A DNA stretch of 62,671 nt from Labilithrix sp. (GTDB lineage Bacteria; Myxococcota_A; Polyangia; Polyangiales; Polyangiaceae), in contig JAHBWF010000024.1 of the NCBI GenBank assembly GCA_019637105.1, positions 1 through 62,671 of the forward strand, given 5' to 3'. Under the pieces are notes generated by a model. That model was not told the origin of the DNA. It did no database searches and worked only from the letters and a program-made list of their open reading frames with translations. The translations under genes were made by a program, and so were the position numbers. Positions 8,479 to 17,515 of this stretch are shown in pieces; within the stretch, counting starts at the first letter, position 1; each line of letters opens with the position of its first letter.

Positions 8479-10077
8479 ATGATGAACACCGAAGCGCCTC
8501 CGTCGCAGGGTCTCGTCGGCGGCAAGTACCAGCTCATTCGGATGATCGGCCGGGGCGGCATGGGCTCCGTCTGGGAGGCGCGGCACGCGTCGCTCGGCAC
8601 CCCGAGCGCGATCAAGTTCATCGAGGCCGAGTACGCCGACAGCCAGGAGGCGCGGAGCCGCTTCGATCGCGAAGCCAAGGCGGCCGCGACCATCCAGTCG
8701 AAGCACGCCATCCAGATCTACGACCACGGCGTCACCGAGGACGGCAAGCCGTACATCGTGATGGAGCTGCTGCAGGGCGAGCCGCTCGACAAGCGGATCG
8801 ACCGCCTCTGCCGCATGAGCCTCCAGGACACCGCGAAGATCCTCCAGCAGGTGTCGCGCGGCCTCGCGCGCGCGCACGAGCGCGGGATCATCCACCGCGA
8901 TCTGAAGCCGGAGAACATCTTCATCGTCCGGAACCAGGACGACGACGAAGAGATCGCGAAGGTGCTCGATTTCGGCATCGCGAAGATGTCGAACAGCCCG
9001 GGCAACCCGGGGATGACGTCGAGCACGAAGACCGGCGCCGTCCTCGGTACTCCGTTCTACATGTCGCCCGAGCAGGCGCGCGGGCTCCGCAACGTCGATC
9101 ACCGCACGGACGTCTGGTCGCTCGGCGTCATCGCGTTCAAGTGCGTCACGGGCAAGCTCCCGTTCGACGGCGAGTCCGTCGGCGATCTGCTGGTGAAGAT
9201 CTGCACGGCGCCCGTCCCGGTCCCCTCGCAGGTGGTGCCCGGGATCCCCCCGAACTTCGACGCCTGGTTCATGCGCGCGCTCGAGCGCGAACCCGAGCGC
9301 CGCTTCGCGAACGTGACGGAGCTCTCCGACGCGCTCGCGTTCGCGGCGGGCATCGCGACGCGTTCGCAGCAGGGCGCGCCGCTCGCGCAGGTCGCCACCA
9401 TCGGGGCCGGGCCCGGGCTGATCACGCCGCACGGGATGAGCAGCCCGCACCCGCAGCAGGGGACGGGCTCGCAAGGGTACGCGTCGCGCACGCCGAGCGG
9501 CTACGGCGCGCAGAGCGCCCACGCGCCGACGATGCAGACGCCGGCGCCGGGCGCGATGACCAACTCGCCGTTCACGTCGGAGCCCATCCCGGGCGTGGGA
9601 TCGGGCAAGGGCAAGCTGGTCGTGGGCGGCATCCTCGCCGGCGTCCTGGCCATCGCCGCGACGGTCGGGCTCGTGTTCGTGCTCCGCAAGCCCCCCGTCC
9701 AGCCCGACACCGCGCAGAGCGCCGGCGCGCCTCCCCCGGCGAGCGCCGTGACGACGCCCGCGACGGAGGACAAGGACAGCGTCGCGGACAAGGACGACAA
9801 GGACAAGCCCGCGGACAAGGACAAGGGCAGCGTCGCGGACAAGGACGACAAGGACAAGCCCGCGGCCGAAGACCCGCCGCCGGCGCCCGAGCCGACCGGC
9901 GCGACCGCCGCCGCCGCCGCGACCACCGCGACGAAGGCGACCGCCAGGCCGCCGGCCACCGCGAAGACGGGCGGCAAGGCGGTCGCTCCGCCGCTGCCAC
10001 CCGCCACGACGCCGACGACCGCGCCGACGCCGACCGCCAAGAAGCCGCCGCGCGACCGGACCGATCCCGGCTACTAG
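8479..10077 (+). CDS. Eukaryotic-type Ser/Thr protein kinase, membrane-anchored
   Basis: 532 residues. The kinase domain spans about residues 15-285. It has the glycine loop GRGGMGSVWEA, the ATP-binding Lys at 46 (SAIKF), HRDLKPEN with His139/Asp141, DFG at 164-166 and SPEQA. All catalytic residues are present. A Pro/Gly/Ser-rich juxtamembrane region leads to one transmembrane helix at about 378-400. The C-terminal part contains a Lys/Asp-rich tandem repeat and then an Ala/Pro/Thr-rich tail ending in basic residues. This is the usual layout of myxobacterial Hanks-type kinases with a cytoplasmic kinase domain and an external tail. No PASTA or other sensor domain is visible. It is followed at 10250 by an envelope TPR/barrel protein in the same direction. 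Targets are unknown. Confidence 0.93.
   Translation: MMNTEAPPSQGLVGGKYQLIRMIGRGGMGSVWEARHASLGTPSAIKFIEAEYADSQEARSRFDREAKAAATIQSKHAIQIYDHGVTEDGKPYIVMELLQGEPLDKRIDRLCRMSLQDTAKILQQVSRGLARAHERGIIHRDLKPENIFIVRNQDDDEEIAKVLDFGIAKMSNSPGNPGMTSSTKTGAVLGTPFYMSPEQARGLRNVDHRTDVWSLGVIAFKCVTGKLPFDGESVGDLLVKICTAPVPVPSQVVPGIPPNFDAWFMRALEREPERRFANVTELSDALAFAAGIATRSQQGAPLAQVATIGAGPGLITPHGMSSPHPQQGTGSQGYASRTPSGYGAQSAHAPTMQTPAPGAMTNSPFTSEPIPGVGSGKGKLVVGGILAGVLAIAATVGLVFVLRKPPVQPDTAQSAGAPPPASAVTTPATEDKDSVADKDDKDKPADKDKGSVADKDDKDKPAAEDPPPAPEPTGATAAAAATTATKATARPPATAKTGGKAVAPPLPPATTPTTAPTPTAKKPPRDRTDPGY
9777..9865 (+). repeat. Perfect 38-bp direct repeat (period 51 bp) in kinase gene
   Basis: The same 38 bases occur at 9777-9814 and 9828-9865 and encode SVADKDDKDKPA twice. 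The copies are identical at every base, which points to recent duplication or slippage. They form a charged Lys/Asp spacer just after the transmembrane helix of the kinase. Confidence 0.9.
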
Positions 10078-10249
10078 CACCCGGATCGCCATTTCGACCG
10101 GTTCCGCCCCACGACGAGCGAGGGGTCGGAACGAACCTCGCGTCATCGCGCGGGCATGCGTCCTGGACGGTCTTTGTCGGCGCGGAGCGCGCGCGCCGGC
10201 GATGCATGAGCTCGACGGACGTCGCGTGGGCTCTGGTAGGCTCCACCGC

Positions 10250-11608
10250 ATGAAGCTTCGGGTGACGATCGCCCTCTTCGCGTGGATCATGCTCAGCGCC
10301 CTCTCGGCGAGCGCGCAGATGAGCGAGGGTGAGAAGAAGGCCGCCGCGCGCGCCGCGTACATGGAGGGCGTCGCGCTCCAGGACAAGGGCAACCCCGCCG
10401 ACGCCCTCGGCCGCTTCGAGGCCGCGCAGAAGCTCTTCGACGCGCCGACGCACCTGCTCCACATCGCCCAGTGTCAGGCGCTCACCGGCAAGCTGGTCGA
10501 GGCCTCCGAGACGTACGAGACCTTGGCGCGCAAGCCGCTCGACAAGAACGCCCCCGAGGTGTTCGTGCAGGCGCAGGAGCAAGGCAAGGCCGACCTCGCG
10601 CAGCTCAGGCCGCGCATCCCGACGATGCGCGTGACGGTCAAGCCGGAGCCCGAGACGCTCAAGGAGCTCCAGATCACCGTCAACGACAAGCAGATGCCCG
10701 CCGAGCTCCTCGGCATCGCGCGGCCCGTGAACCCCGGCTCGTACAAGCTCGCCGCGTCGGCGACGGGATGGGGGACCCCCGCGCCGCTGGACGTCGAGGT
10801 GAAGGAGAAGGAGACGCGGACGATCGAGCTGGTGCTCCAGGAGGGAGCGACCGGCGGCGGGGTCGTCGTCGGCCCCGCGGGCGACGGCGCGCCACCGCCG
10901 TACGAGCAGCCGAAGCCGAAGGCGTCGCCCGAGAGCCCGTCGACCGCCGGCCTCCTGCTCGGCCTCCGCCCGGGCGTCTTCGTCCCCGTGGGCGACGTCA
11001 CGAAGGGCGTGAAGTTCGACTCGGTCGCGACCGCGGGGCCGGGCGTCGGGATCGACGTCATCGGCCGCGTCGCGCGCCTCTTCCTCGTCGGCGGGACCCT
11101 CGAGCTCGCGGCCCTCGGCGCGCCGGACCCGAGCTCCTTCCCGACGGGGACGAAGGCCGAGGTCGGGACGCACGCGATCTACGCCGGCGTCCTCGCGGGG
11201 ATCATGCCGAACGTCGATCGCGTCACGTTCGTGGCCGACGCCGGCGTGGGCATGCGCTTCCTCTCGCGCAGCCTGACGCTCACGACGCCGGCCAACGAGA
11301 CCATCAAGGCCGACGAGACGTACAGCGGCCTCGAGCTCGCGGTCAACGCGGGCGTCTCGATCCCGGCGGGCCCGATCCGCATCGTGCCGAAGGCGGGCCT
11401 CGCGTTCGGTCAGTTCACGGACCGAAACTGCGGGATCAGCGCGACGACGACCCCCACGTTGACCGGCTGCGCGACGAACGCCGACGTCAGCACCGCCTCG
11501 CACGCCATCCTGAACCTCGCGCTCGGCGTCTACTATCACGTGGACTTCGCGAAGAAGTCCGGCTCCGCGAGCTCGTCTCCCTTCTTCACGACGGCCTCCG
11601 CGCGCTGA
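10250..11608 (+). CDS. Secreted TPR / PEGA-like / beta-barrel envelope protein
   Basis: 452 residues. The ATG at 10250 is chosen because it begins a clean signal peptide (basic MKLRVT, hydrophobic core, SASAQ cleavage site); an upstream in-frame start lacks this. The first ~100 mature residues form two or three TPR-like helical pairs (YMEGVALQDKGNPADALGRFEAAQ). Next comes a beta-rich stretch resembling a PEGA/carboxypeptidase-regulatory-like domain (SYKLAASATGWGTPA...). A Pro-rich hinge leads to a C-terminal region of alternating amphipathic strands from about residue 240 to the end, consistent with a small outer-membrane barrel. It probably sits in the outer membrane with the helical part in the periplasm. 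The family recurs in myxobacteria from memory; the function is unknown. Confidence 0.65.
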   Translation: MKLRVTIALFAWIMLSALSASAQMSEGEKKAAARAAYMEGVALQDKGNPADALGRFEAAQKLFDAPTHLLHIAQCQALTGKLVEASETYETLARKPLDKNAPEVFVQAQEQGKADLAQLRPRIPTMRVTVKPEPETLKELQITVNDKQMPAELLGIARPVNPGSYKLAASATGWGTPAPLDVEVKEKETRTIELVLQEGATGGGVVVGPAGDGAPPPYEQPKPKASPESPSTAGLLLGLRPGVFVPVGDVTKGVKFDSVATAGPGVGIDVIGRVARLFLVGGTLELAALGAPDPSSFPTGTKAEVGTHAIYAGVLAGIMPNVDRVTFVADAGVGMRFLSRSLTLTTPANETIKADETYSGLELAVNAGVSIPAGPIRIVPKAGLAFGQFTDRNCGISATTTPTLTGCATNADVSTASHAILNLALGVYYHVDFAKKSGSASSSPFFTTASAR

Positions 11609-11717
11609 GGCCCGCCCGCGGGCGCCGTGGTCGCCGGCGAGGCAGGCCGAGGCAACCTCCTACAAGGATTTACAAGTTGATGACAATGCGGGTGCAGGTG
11701 GGTGTCAAGCTCGCCGC

Positions 11718-13301
11718 ATGCACGTTGCCTTGTGTTTCGCGTACTTCGCTGTGCTTCTGCTCCTGGCGATGTATGGGCTTCACCGGTCGCATCTCGTCCT
11801 CACCGTCCTCCGCCTCCGCAAGAAGCTCGCGAAGATGCGGGAGGGCGTGCGCGCGCTCGACGTCGACACCGATCCCGACGCGCTGCCCCATGTGACGATC
11901 CAGCTGCCCCTCTACAACGAGGCGACGGTCGTCGGGCGCCTGCTCGAGGAGACGGCGAAGATGGCGTATCCGCGCCACAAGCTCGAGATCCAGGTGCTCG
12001 ACGACTCGACGGACGAGTCGCGGCAGATGGCGCGCGCGAAGGTCGAGAGCCTCTGCAAGGCTCCGCCGGCGCTGCCCGAGGGCACGCGCGCCGACTGGAA
12101 CGGCCCGCTCGACATGGTCTACATCCACCGCGTCGATCGCACCGGCTACAAGGCGGGCGCCCTCGACGCCGGCCTCAAGGTCGCGAAGGGCGAGCTCGTC
12201 GCGATCTTCGACGCCGACTTCATCCCCGGCGCGCAGTTCCTCCGTGAGCTCGTCCCGCACTTCGTCGGCGACCCCAAGGTCGGCATGGTGCAGGCGCGCT
12301 GGGGTCACATGAACCGTGATCTTTCGCTCCTCACGCGCGTGCAGGCGCTCATGCTCGACGGGCACCACCTCGTCGAGAACCGCGCGCGGGCAGCCGCCGG
12401 CTGGCTGTTCAACTTCTCGGGCACCGGCGGCATGTGGCGCAAGGCGGCCATCGCCGAGAGCGGCGGCTGGCAGCACGACACGCTGACCGAGGACCTCGAC
12501 CTTTCGTACCGCGCGCAGATGGCGGGCTGGAAGTTCGTCTACCGCGAGGACGTCGTGACGCCCGCGGAGCTCCCCGAGGACGTCAGCGCGTTCCGCGCGC
12601 AGCAGTTCCGCTGGGCGAAGGGCACCGTCCAGACCGCCCGCAAGCTGATGGCGCGCGTGATGAAGTCCGACCTGACGCTCGCCCAGCGGCTCGAGGCGTT
12701 CTTCCACATGACGCCGCACTTCGCCTACCCGCTGATGGTCGTGCTGAGCGTGCTCCTCCTGCCGGCGCTCATCCTGATGCCGGCGACCAACCCGACGACG
12801 ATGCTGCTCATCGATCTGCCGCTCTGCATCGGCACGACCGGCTCGCTCGCGGCCTTCTACGCGATGGCCGAGGCGGCGCAGGGGCGCCGGCGCGTCGACG
12901 CGATCAAGACGCTCCCGGCGCTCCTCGCGCTCGGCGCCGGCCTCGCGCCCCACCTCACCAAGGCCGTCTTCGAGGGGCTGCGCTCGATGTCGGGCGAGTT
13001 CGTCCGCACGCCGAAGCACGGCGCCAACCACAGCCATCGCTACCGCGCGCGCGCCGACCTCCCCACGGTCGAGGTCGCGCTCTGTTTGATCTCGTTCGCC
13101 AGCGTCGTCGCGTCGCTCGAGACCGGCCACTGGTTCGCGACGCCGTTCGCGATGCTCTTCACGTTCGGCTACGGCTACGTCGCCTCGCTCGTCGCCAGCG
13201 AGCAGGTGGCGCGGCGTCGCGCCGCGCGTCTCGGCCTCGCGCCGGCCGCCGACAGCGTACCGCCGCCTGCGCCGGCCGCCTCCGAGGAGCTCGCAGCCTG
13301 A
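11718..13301 (+). CDS. Processive family-2 glycosyltransferase (cellulose synthase/CslA-like)
   Basis: 527 residues. An N-terminal transmembrane helix is followed by a GT-A catalytic domain. The nucleotide-binding signature is VLDDSTDES, the DxD-type motif is FDADFIPG, the acceptor/base motif is TEDLDLSYR, and the processivity motif is QQFRWAKG (Q-x-x-R-W). Four or more C-terminal transmembrane helices could form a glycan channel. The residues kept are those of inverting processive GT2 enzymes such as cellulose and mannan synthases, which make a beta-linked polysaccharide from a nucleotide sugar at the inner membrane. No BcsB, PilZ domain or export partner lies next to it, so the product is undefined. 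The C-terminal ~40 residues are basic and then Ala/Pro-rich. Confidence 0.85.
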   Translation: MHVALCFAYFAVLLLLAMYGLHRSHLVLTVLRLRKKLAKMREGVRALDVDTDPDALPHVTIQLPLYNEATVVGRLLEETAKMAYPRHKLEIQVLDDSTDESRQMARAKVESLCKAPPALPEGTRADWNGPLDMVYIHRVDRTGYKAGALDAGLKVAKGELVAIFDADFIPGAQFLRELVPHFVGDPKVGMVQARWGHMNRDLSLLTRVQALMLDGHHLVENRARAAAGWLFNFSGTGGMWRKAAIAESGGWQHDTLTEDLDLSYRAQMAGWKFVYREDVVTPAELPEDVSAFRAQQFRWAKGTVQTARKLMARVMKSDLTLAQRLEAFFHMTPHFAYPLMVVLSVLLLPALILMPATNPTTMLLIDLPLCIGTTGSLAAFYAMAEAAQGRRRVDAIKTLPALLALGAGLAPHLTKAVFEGLRSMSGEFVRTPKHGANHSHRYRARADLPTVEVALCLISFASVVASLETGHWFATPFAMLFTFGYGYVASLVASEQVARRRAARLGLAPAADSVPPPAPAASEELAA

Positions 13302-13308
13302 CGCCCAA

Positions 13309-13352
13309 GCCTCCGGGATCGCTTGCTTATCCAAGCGAGCTCTGCCGGAGGC
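13309..13352 (+). terminator. Nested hairpin after glycosyltransferase gene
   Basis: Outer arms GCCTCCGG (13309-13316) and CCGGAGGC (13345-13352) enclose a second perfect stem CGCTTG / CAAGCG (13320-13325 / 13332-13337) with a six-base loop. It begins 8 nt after the glycosyltransferase stop. There is no U-tract, so it may be a Rho-assisted terminator or an RNA-stabilising 3' structure. The outer arms match the core of the topA terminator at 30980. Confidence 0.55.
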
Positions 13353-13563
13353 CCGGGCGCCGCATCGACGGGCGAGTTCAGGCGAGAGCGACCCTTCGCT
13401 TTTCCGCTGGCCGCCTCCCCATTAGCCGTTTACTATCCGGTACCTGCGAGTCGCACGCGAGATTAATCGGTGCTCTAACCAACAGCCAAACGCGATTCCC
13501 GAGGGCGCGACGCAACCGAGGGAGGAGAAGCGCGGCATTCACCGTCGGGGGTGAGAGACGATC

Positions 13564-14031
13564 ATGACAAAAGCCGAGATCGTCCAGGCGCTGTACACGA
13601 AGGTCGGTGGCTTCTCGAAGAAGGAGTCGGCGGACATCGTCGACATGGTCTTCGAGATGATGAAAGAGACCCTCGGGCGCGGCGAGAAGATCAAGATCAG
13701 CGGCTTCGGGAACTTCGTGCTGCGCGACAAGCGGCAGCGCCCCGGTCGCAATCCGCAGACCGGCGATCCCATCAAGATCAGCGAGCGGCGCGTCTTGACG
13801 TTCAAGGCCAGTCAGATCCTCAAGCAGGCCCTCAACCCCCGGAACGGGAACGGCGCCCACGACGAGCTGATCGAGGACGAGCCGGACGAGGACGAGGACG
13901 AGCACGATACGGCGTCCGCCACGCCCGTCGCGCCGGCCTCCTCCACGAGCGCGCCGGCCACGGGCGCGCCGCTGGCGGCGCCGGCCCCGATCGCCGCCGC
14001 GTCGGTTCCCAACGAGGCTCCGAAGGAGTAA
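13564..14031 (+). CDS. ihfA: Integration host factor alpha subunit with acidic tail
   Basis: 155 residues. Residues 1-95 are a complete HU/IHF fold: MTKAEIVQALY, the ISGFGNF turn, and the DNA-intercalating arm RPGRNPQTGDP with its Pro. The start MTKAEI and the downstream MerR-type gene match the usual ihfA-merR arrangement of proteobacteria. It bends DNA at specific sites as a heterodimer with IhfB or as a homodimer. Unlike the ~99-residue E. coli protein it has ~55 extra residues, first strongly acidic (EDEPDEDEDEHD) and then Ala/Pro-rich. The tail could modulate DNA affinity, which is inference. pheT, the usual upstream neighbour, is replaced here by a glycosyltransferase. Confidence 0.9.
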   Translation: MTKAEIVQALYTKVGGFSKKESADIVDMVFEMMKETLGRGEKIKISGFGNFVLRDKRQRPGRNPQTGDPIKISERRVLTFKASQILKQALNPRNGNGAHDELIEDEPDEDEDEHDTASATPVAPASSTSAPATGAPLAAPAPIAAASVPNEAPKE

Positions 14032-14043
14032 GTCGGACCCCGG

Positions 14044-14685
14044 ATGGGCGAGCTCCCGCCGAAGCTGTTCTTCCGCATCGGCGAGGTGGCGGGGCTCGTC
14101 GGCGTGGAGCCGCACGTGCTCCGCTACTGGGAGCGCGAGTTCCGCAGCATTCGCCCGACCAAGAGCGCGAAGGGGCAACGCGTCTATTCGCGCAAGGACG
14201 TGGAGAACCTGCTCCGCGTCCGCGATCTGCTCTACCGCGACGGCTTCACGATCGCCGGCGCGAAGAAGAAGCTCCAGCGCGGCGACGCGGACCAGGGCGT
14301 CGCGTTCGAAGGCCACGCGCCGGACGGGCGCGCGCTCGACGGACACGCGTTCGAAGGCCGCGCGTCGAACGGGCACGCGCTCGACGGACACGCGTTCGAA
14401 GGCCACGCGCCGGACGGGCGCGCGCTCGAAGGCCGCGCGCCGGCCGTCGACGTCTTCGACGGATACGCGCTCGCTCCGCGCGCGTCCACGGCGGGCGCGC
14501 CCGCGCGCGTCGCCGGGGCGCGCCTCACCGCCGGCCCTGCCCCCGAGGTCCGCGAGAAGCTGATCGCGCTCCGGAGCGAGGTCGAGGCCTTCCTGGACGA
14601 GCTCTCCGGGGGCGGCCCCGCGCCCCGCGCGAACGCCCCGACGCGGACGAACGGCGCGGGACCGCGGACCGAGGGAAAGCGCTGA
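14044..14685 (+). CDS. MerR-family DNA-binding regulator with pentapeptide repeats
   Basis: 213 residues starting 12 nt after ihfA. Residues 5-80 form a MerR winged-helix domain: [36 protein letters not shown] and a helix to GAKKKL. This subtype regularly follows ihfA. After the DNA-binding domain comes a run of about ten five-residue repeats (consensus G-[H/R]-A-x-[D/E/N]), encoded at 14302-14441. A C-terminal helix ([18 protein letters not shown]) probably serves as the dimerisation coil. No Cys cluster or drug-binding domain is seen, so the inducer is unknown. The repeat lies where other members have a short linker. Confidence 0.85.
   Translation: MGELPPKLFFRIGEVAGLVGVEPHVLRYWEREFRSIRPTKSAKGQRVYSRKDVENLLRVRDLLYRDGFTIAGAKKKLQRGDADQGVAFEGHAPDGRALDGHAFEGRASNGHALDGHAFEGHAPDGRALEGRAPAVDVFDGYALAPRASTAGAPARVAGARLTAGPAPEVREKLIALRSEVEAFLDELSGGGPAPRANAPTRTNGAGPRTEGKR
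14302..14441 (+). repeat. 15-bp tandem repeat in MerR-type gene
   Basis: About nine to ten units of 15 bp, for example gcgttcgaaggccac, gcgccggacgggcgc and gcgctcgacggacac, arranged partly as higher-order 30-45 bp blocks. Two blocks are identical (14302-14331 and 14392-14421). They encode [15 protein letters not shown] and ASNGH units. In-frame length polymorphism between strains is likely. Confidence 0.92.
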
Positions 14686-14689
14686 TCGC

Positions 14690-15306
14690 GTGAACGGGCC
14701 GCGCGTCGCGCTCGAGGCGCCCGCGGGATGGAGCGCGACGTCGGACCTGGCGACGCCGAAGATCGCGGTCAGCTCGGGGGCCTCCCTCCACGCCTGGACC
14801 GCGCACCGGAGCGCGGCCGGCGACGCGGCCCTCGTCACCGGCTGCGTCGCGACGCCGATCCCGGGGTGGGTCGAGGACATGCGCCCCGCCGTGGAGGGCC
14901 GTACGGTCGCGCTCGCCGGCGCCTCGGCGGCGGCCATCGCCGGCGCCCCCGTCGACGCGCGGCCGGGCGAGGGCGGGGTCCTCGAGCTCCGCGCGGTGAG
15001 CGATCTCGCCGGACCGCCGATCGGGCACGCGCGCACCTTCGTGGGTTTCGACGGCGCGCGCGTCTTCACGTGCTTCGCGACCTGCGTCGCGCCCCGGGCG
15101 AGCGCGCCGGAGCGGGCGCCCCTGGAGCCGCCTCGCGCCGGCTGGAAGGCTCCGCCGCCCCGCCCGCGCCGGGGCTCGCGCTCCGCGGCGCCACCTGGGC
15201 GGTCCACCACCCCCGCCCGACGGCGCTCGGCGCCTGCGGCCTCGCGGTGACGTTCGCGCTCCTCGCGATCGCCACCCGCCGGCGTCCTCGCTCGAGGATC
15301 GCCTAA
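14690..15306 (+). CDS. Unknown protein with C-terminal TM helix; reading frame disrupted
   Basis: A GTG start (14690) follows MerR by 4 nt. The first ~155 residues, to about 15160, look like a real globular domain (APAGWSATSDLATPKIAVSS, GWVEDMRPAVEGRTVALAG, ARTFVGFDGARVF with two nearby Cys). This frame then loses coding character and ends at 15250. The frame shifted by one base keeps high third-position GC after about 15160 and encodes LGACGLAVTFALLAIATRRR, a clear transmembrane helix with basic tail, ending at 15306. A single indel in the GC-rich tract 15120-15180 explains this. The intact product would be a ~205-residue protein anchored by its C-terminus. Not recognised. Confidence 0.5.
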
Positions 15307-15451
15307 CCCGACGAGAGCGCTCACCTCTCCCCGCCCCGGAGCGCGGCGGCGAAAGCGCTCGCGGCGGTGAACTCCAGGCCCCTCGCCTTCAACCCAGTCC
15401 TTCGTGCTCGACCCCACACGCCGGTCCCAGTGTGTTAGAAGGTCGCCCGGC

Positions 15452-17515
15452 ATGGTCCCCCGGACATCAGTGGGGCCGAGATCCTTCGGCTTTCGCTCCC
15501 TTCTCTCTCGTGGCTCGGCGACCCTCGCAGCGTGCGCAGCGCTGCTCGTCACCGCCGGCGCGCACGCCCAGCAGCCTACCGAGCCCGCGCCCGAGGGCCA
15601 GGCTCGACCTGGAGCCGGAGCGCCGGCGTCGGGCCCGGCCGCGAGCGAGCCCGCGCGCGGCGGACTGCTCCCGGAGGAGGAGCCCGGCGCGGCGCCGTCC
15701 GACGCGATGCCGCAGGTCGATCCGGCGAAGGATCAGCAGAAGCTCGTTCAGCAAGGGCGCGAGCGCCCGACGGCGGACGGCTCCATCGGCGCCCGCCCCT
15801 CCGAGGTCTACAGCGAAGACTGGTGGGCGCACACGCGGCCGATCCTCGAGCTGCACGGCTACTTCCGGACGCGCGGCGAGCTCTTTCACAACTTCTCGCT
15901 GAGCCGCCACGACGCGCTCGGCCAGGGGGAGCAGAACCTCTGGGCGCAGCCGCAGGACACGACCTTCACCGACAAGGCCGGGGCGCGGAGGCAGGTCCTC
16001 CTCTGCGGGACTCCGTCCGCGCAGGGCCAGTTCAGCGAGTGCTACGACAAGTCGCAAGCGCACGCGAACCTGCGTCTCCGGCTCAACCCGGAGATCCACA
16101 TCTCGGACAACCTCCGGATCATGTCGCAGGTCGATCTCCTCGACAACCTGGTCCTGGGATCGACCCCCGACTCGTACGCGCTCCGCCCGAGCGGCGTCGG
16201 CGCGACGGGCTACAGCGGCGCGGTGAACGGGTACAACGGCTACGCCCCGCTCGGCGCGTTCGCGACGACGCAGGGCCCGCCGACCGCCGGCGTCAACGGC
16301 TACCGCAACTCGATCGACGTGCAGCGCGCGTGGGCCGAGTACCTCACCCCCGTCGGCCAGCTCCGCTTCGGCCGCATGCCGACCCACTGGGGCCTCGGCA
16401 TGGTGGCGAACGCGGGCGACTGCCTCGACTGCGACTTCCAGACGAACAGCGACCGCATCATGTTCGTCACCGGCCTGAAGTCGCTCGATCTGTACTTCGG
16501 CGGCGCGTGGGACTTCGTCTCGACGGGGCCGACGAACGCGACGCCGTACGACGTCTACGGCGGTCAGCCGTACAACACGGCCAACCTCGCGAACGTCGGG
16601 CAGTGGGTGCTCTTCGCGGCGCGCCGGACGAACCCCGAGCTGCAGCGGCTGAAGCTCGCGCGCGGCGACGTCGTGCTCAACGGCGGCCTCTACAGCACGT
16701 ACCGCAAGCAGCTCCTCGACGTCGTCGCCTCGGAGAACCCGCTCACCATCGACCGCGTCAACATGGCGAACAACGGCCTCGAGCGGCGCGGCGCCGAGGC
16801 GTTCATCCCCGACGCGTGGGTGCAGCTCCTCTACAACAAGCTCCGGCTCGAGGCGGAGTTCGCCGCGATCTACGGCTCGCTGGAGAACTCTCCCGCCAGC
16901 GCCAGGGTCAACGACCCGATCAAGATCCGGATGTGGGGCCTCGCCACGCAGGCCGAGTTCCGCGCGGTCGAGGACAAGCTCCGGATCCAGTTCGGTCACG
17001 GCTGGGCGAGCGGCGACCCGAACGTCGAGGGGCTCGCCCCCGGGAACAACGGCCTGCAGCCGCGCAGGAGCGAGGGCGCGATCTCGTCCTTCCGCTTCCA
17101 CCCGGCCTACTACGTCGACTACATCTTCTTCCGCCGGATCATGTCGCGCATCCAGAACGCGTACTACTTCCGGCCGAGCGTCGAGTACGATTTCGTCCGG
17201 AACCCGAACGGTCAGAAGTTCGGCGGCGGCGCGGCGATCATCTGGAGCCGCGCGAGCGAGTTCATCCAGACGCCGGGCAACAAGCGCGATCTCGGCGTCG
17301 AGCTCGATCTCCAGATTTACTACCAGGCGAAGGACGGCAGCCTCAACGACGACCCGAACAAGATGGGCGGCTTCTACACCGCCCTTCAGTACGGCGTCTT
17401 CTTCCCGCTCGGCGGCCTCGACTACCTGAAGGGCGAGCAGGATCCCACGAAGAACGCCGACTGGAGCCTCTCGACGGCGCAGACGGTCCGACTCATCCTC
17501 GGCGTGATGTTCTAG
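15452..17515 (+). CDS. Large outer-membrane beta-barrel protein (TIGR04551-like)
   Basis: 687 residues from ATG 15452, preceded by GAAGGT. Signal peptide: basic start, hydrophobic core LAACAALLVTAGAHAQQ. An Ala/Pro/Glu-rich linker of ~90 residues is followed by LHGYFRTRGELFHNFSL, then many alternating aromatic strands (LRLRLNPEIHISDNLRIMSQ; LRFGRMPTHWGLGMVANAGD) typical of a 16-18-strand porin-like barrel. A CLDCDF motif could form a loop disulfide or metal site. The C-terminus ends in a hydrophobic strand with terminal Phe (LILGVMF), the usual outer-membrane insertion signal. It resembles a myxobacterial family I recall as TIGR04551. The substrate is unknown. Confidence 0.75.
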   Translation: MVPRTSVGPRSFGFRSLLSRGSATLAACAALLVTAGAHAQQPTEPAPEGQARPGAGAPASGPAASEPARGGLLPEEEPGAAPSDAMPQVDPAKDQQKLVQQGRERPTADGSIGARPSEVYSEDWWAHTRPILELHGYFRTRGELFHNFSLSRHDALGQGEQNLWAQPQDTTFTDKAGARRQVLLCGTPSAQGQFSECYDKSQAHANLRLRLNPEIHISDNLRIMSQVDLLDNLVLGSTPDSYALRPSGVGATGYSGAVNGYNGYAPLGAFATTQGPPTAGVNGYRNSIDVQRAWAEYLTPVGQLRFGRMPTHWGLGMVANAGDCLDCDFQTNSDRIMFVTGLKSLDLYFGGAWDFVSTGPTNATPYDVYGGQPYNTANLANVGQWVLFAARRTNPELQRLKLARGDVVLNGGLYSTYRKQLLDVVASENPLTIDRVNMANNGLERRGAEAFIPDAWVQLLYNKLRLEAEFAAIYGSLENSPASARVNDPIKIRMWGLATQAEFRAVEDKLRIQFGHGWASGDPNVEGLAPGNNGLQPRRSEGAISSFRFHPAYYVDYIFFRRIMSRIQNAYYFRPSVEYDFVRNPNGQKFGGGAAIIWSRASEFIQTPGNKRDLGVELDLQIYYQAKDGSLNDDPNKMGGFYTALQYGVFFPLGGLDYLKGEQDPTKNADWSLSTAQTVRLILGVMF

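Noticed and set aside
13440-13510. tRNA-like segment on the minus strand (GTTGGTTAGAGCA at 13471-13483)
   Set aside because: It resembles a tRNA D arm, but there is no matching anticodon stem, no T-arm GGTTCGA and no acceptor pairing. At most a decayed remnant.
14302-14441. CRISPR-like repeat
   Set aside because: Units are 15 bp, in frame, without spacers, and lie within a coding region; a protein repeat, not an array.
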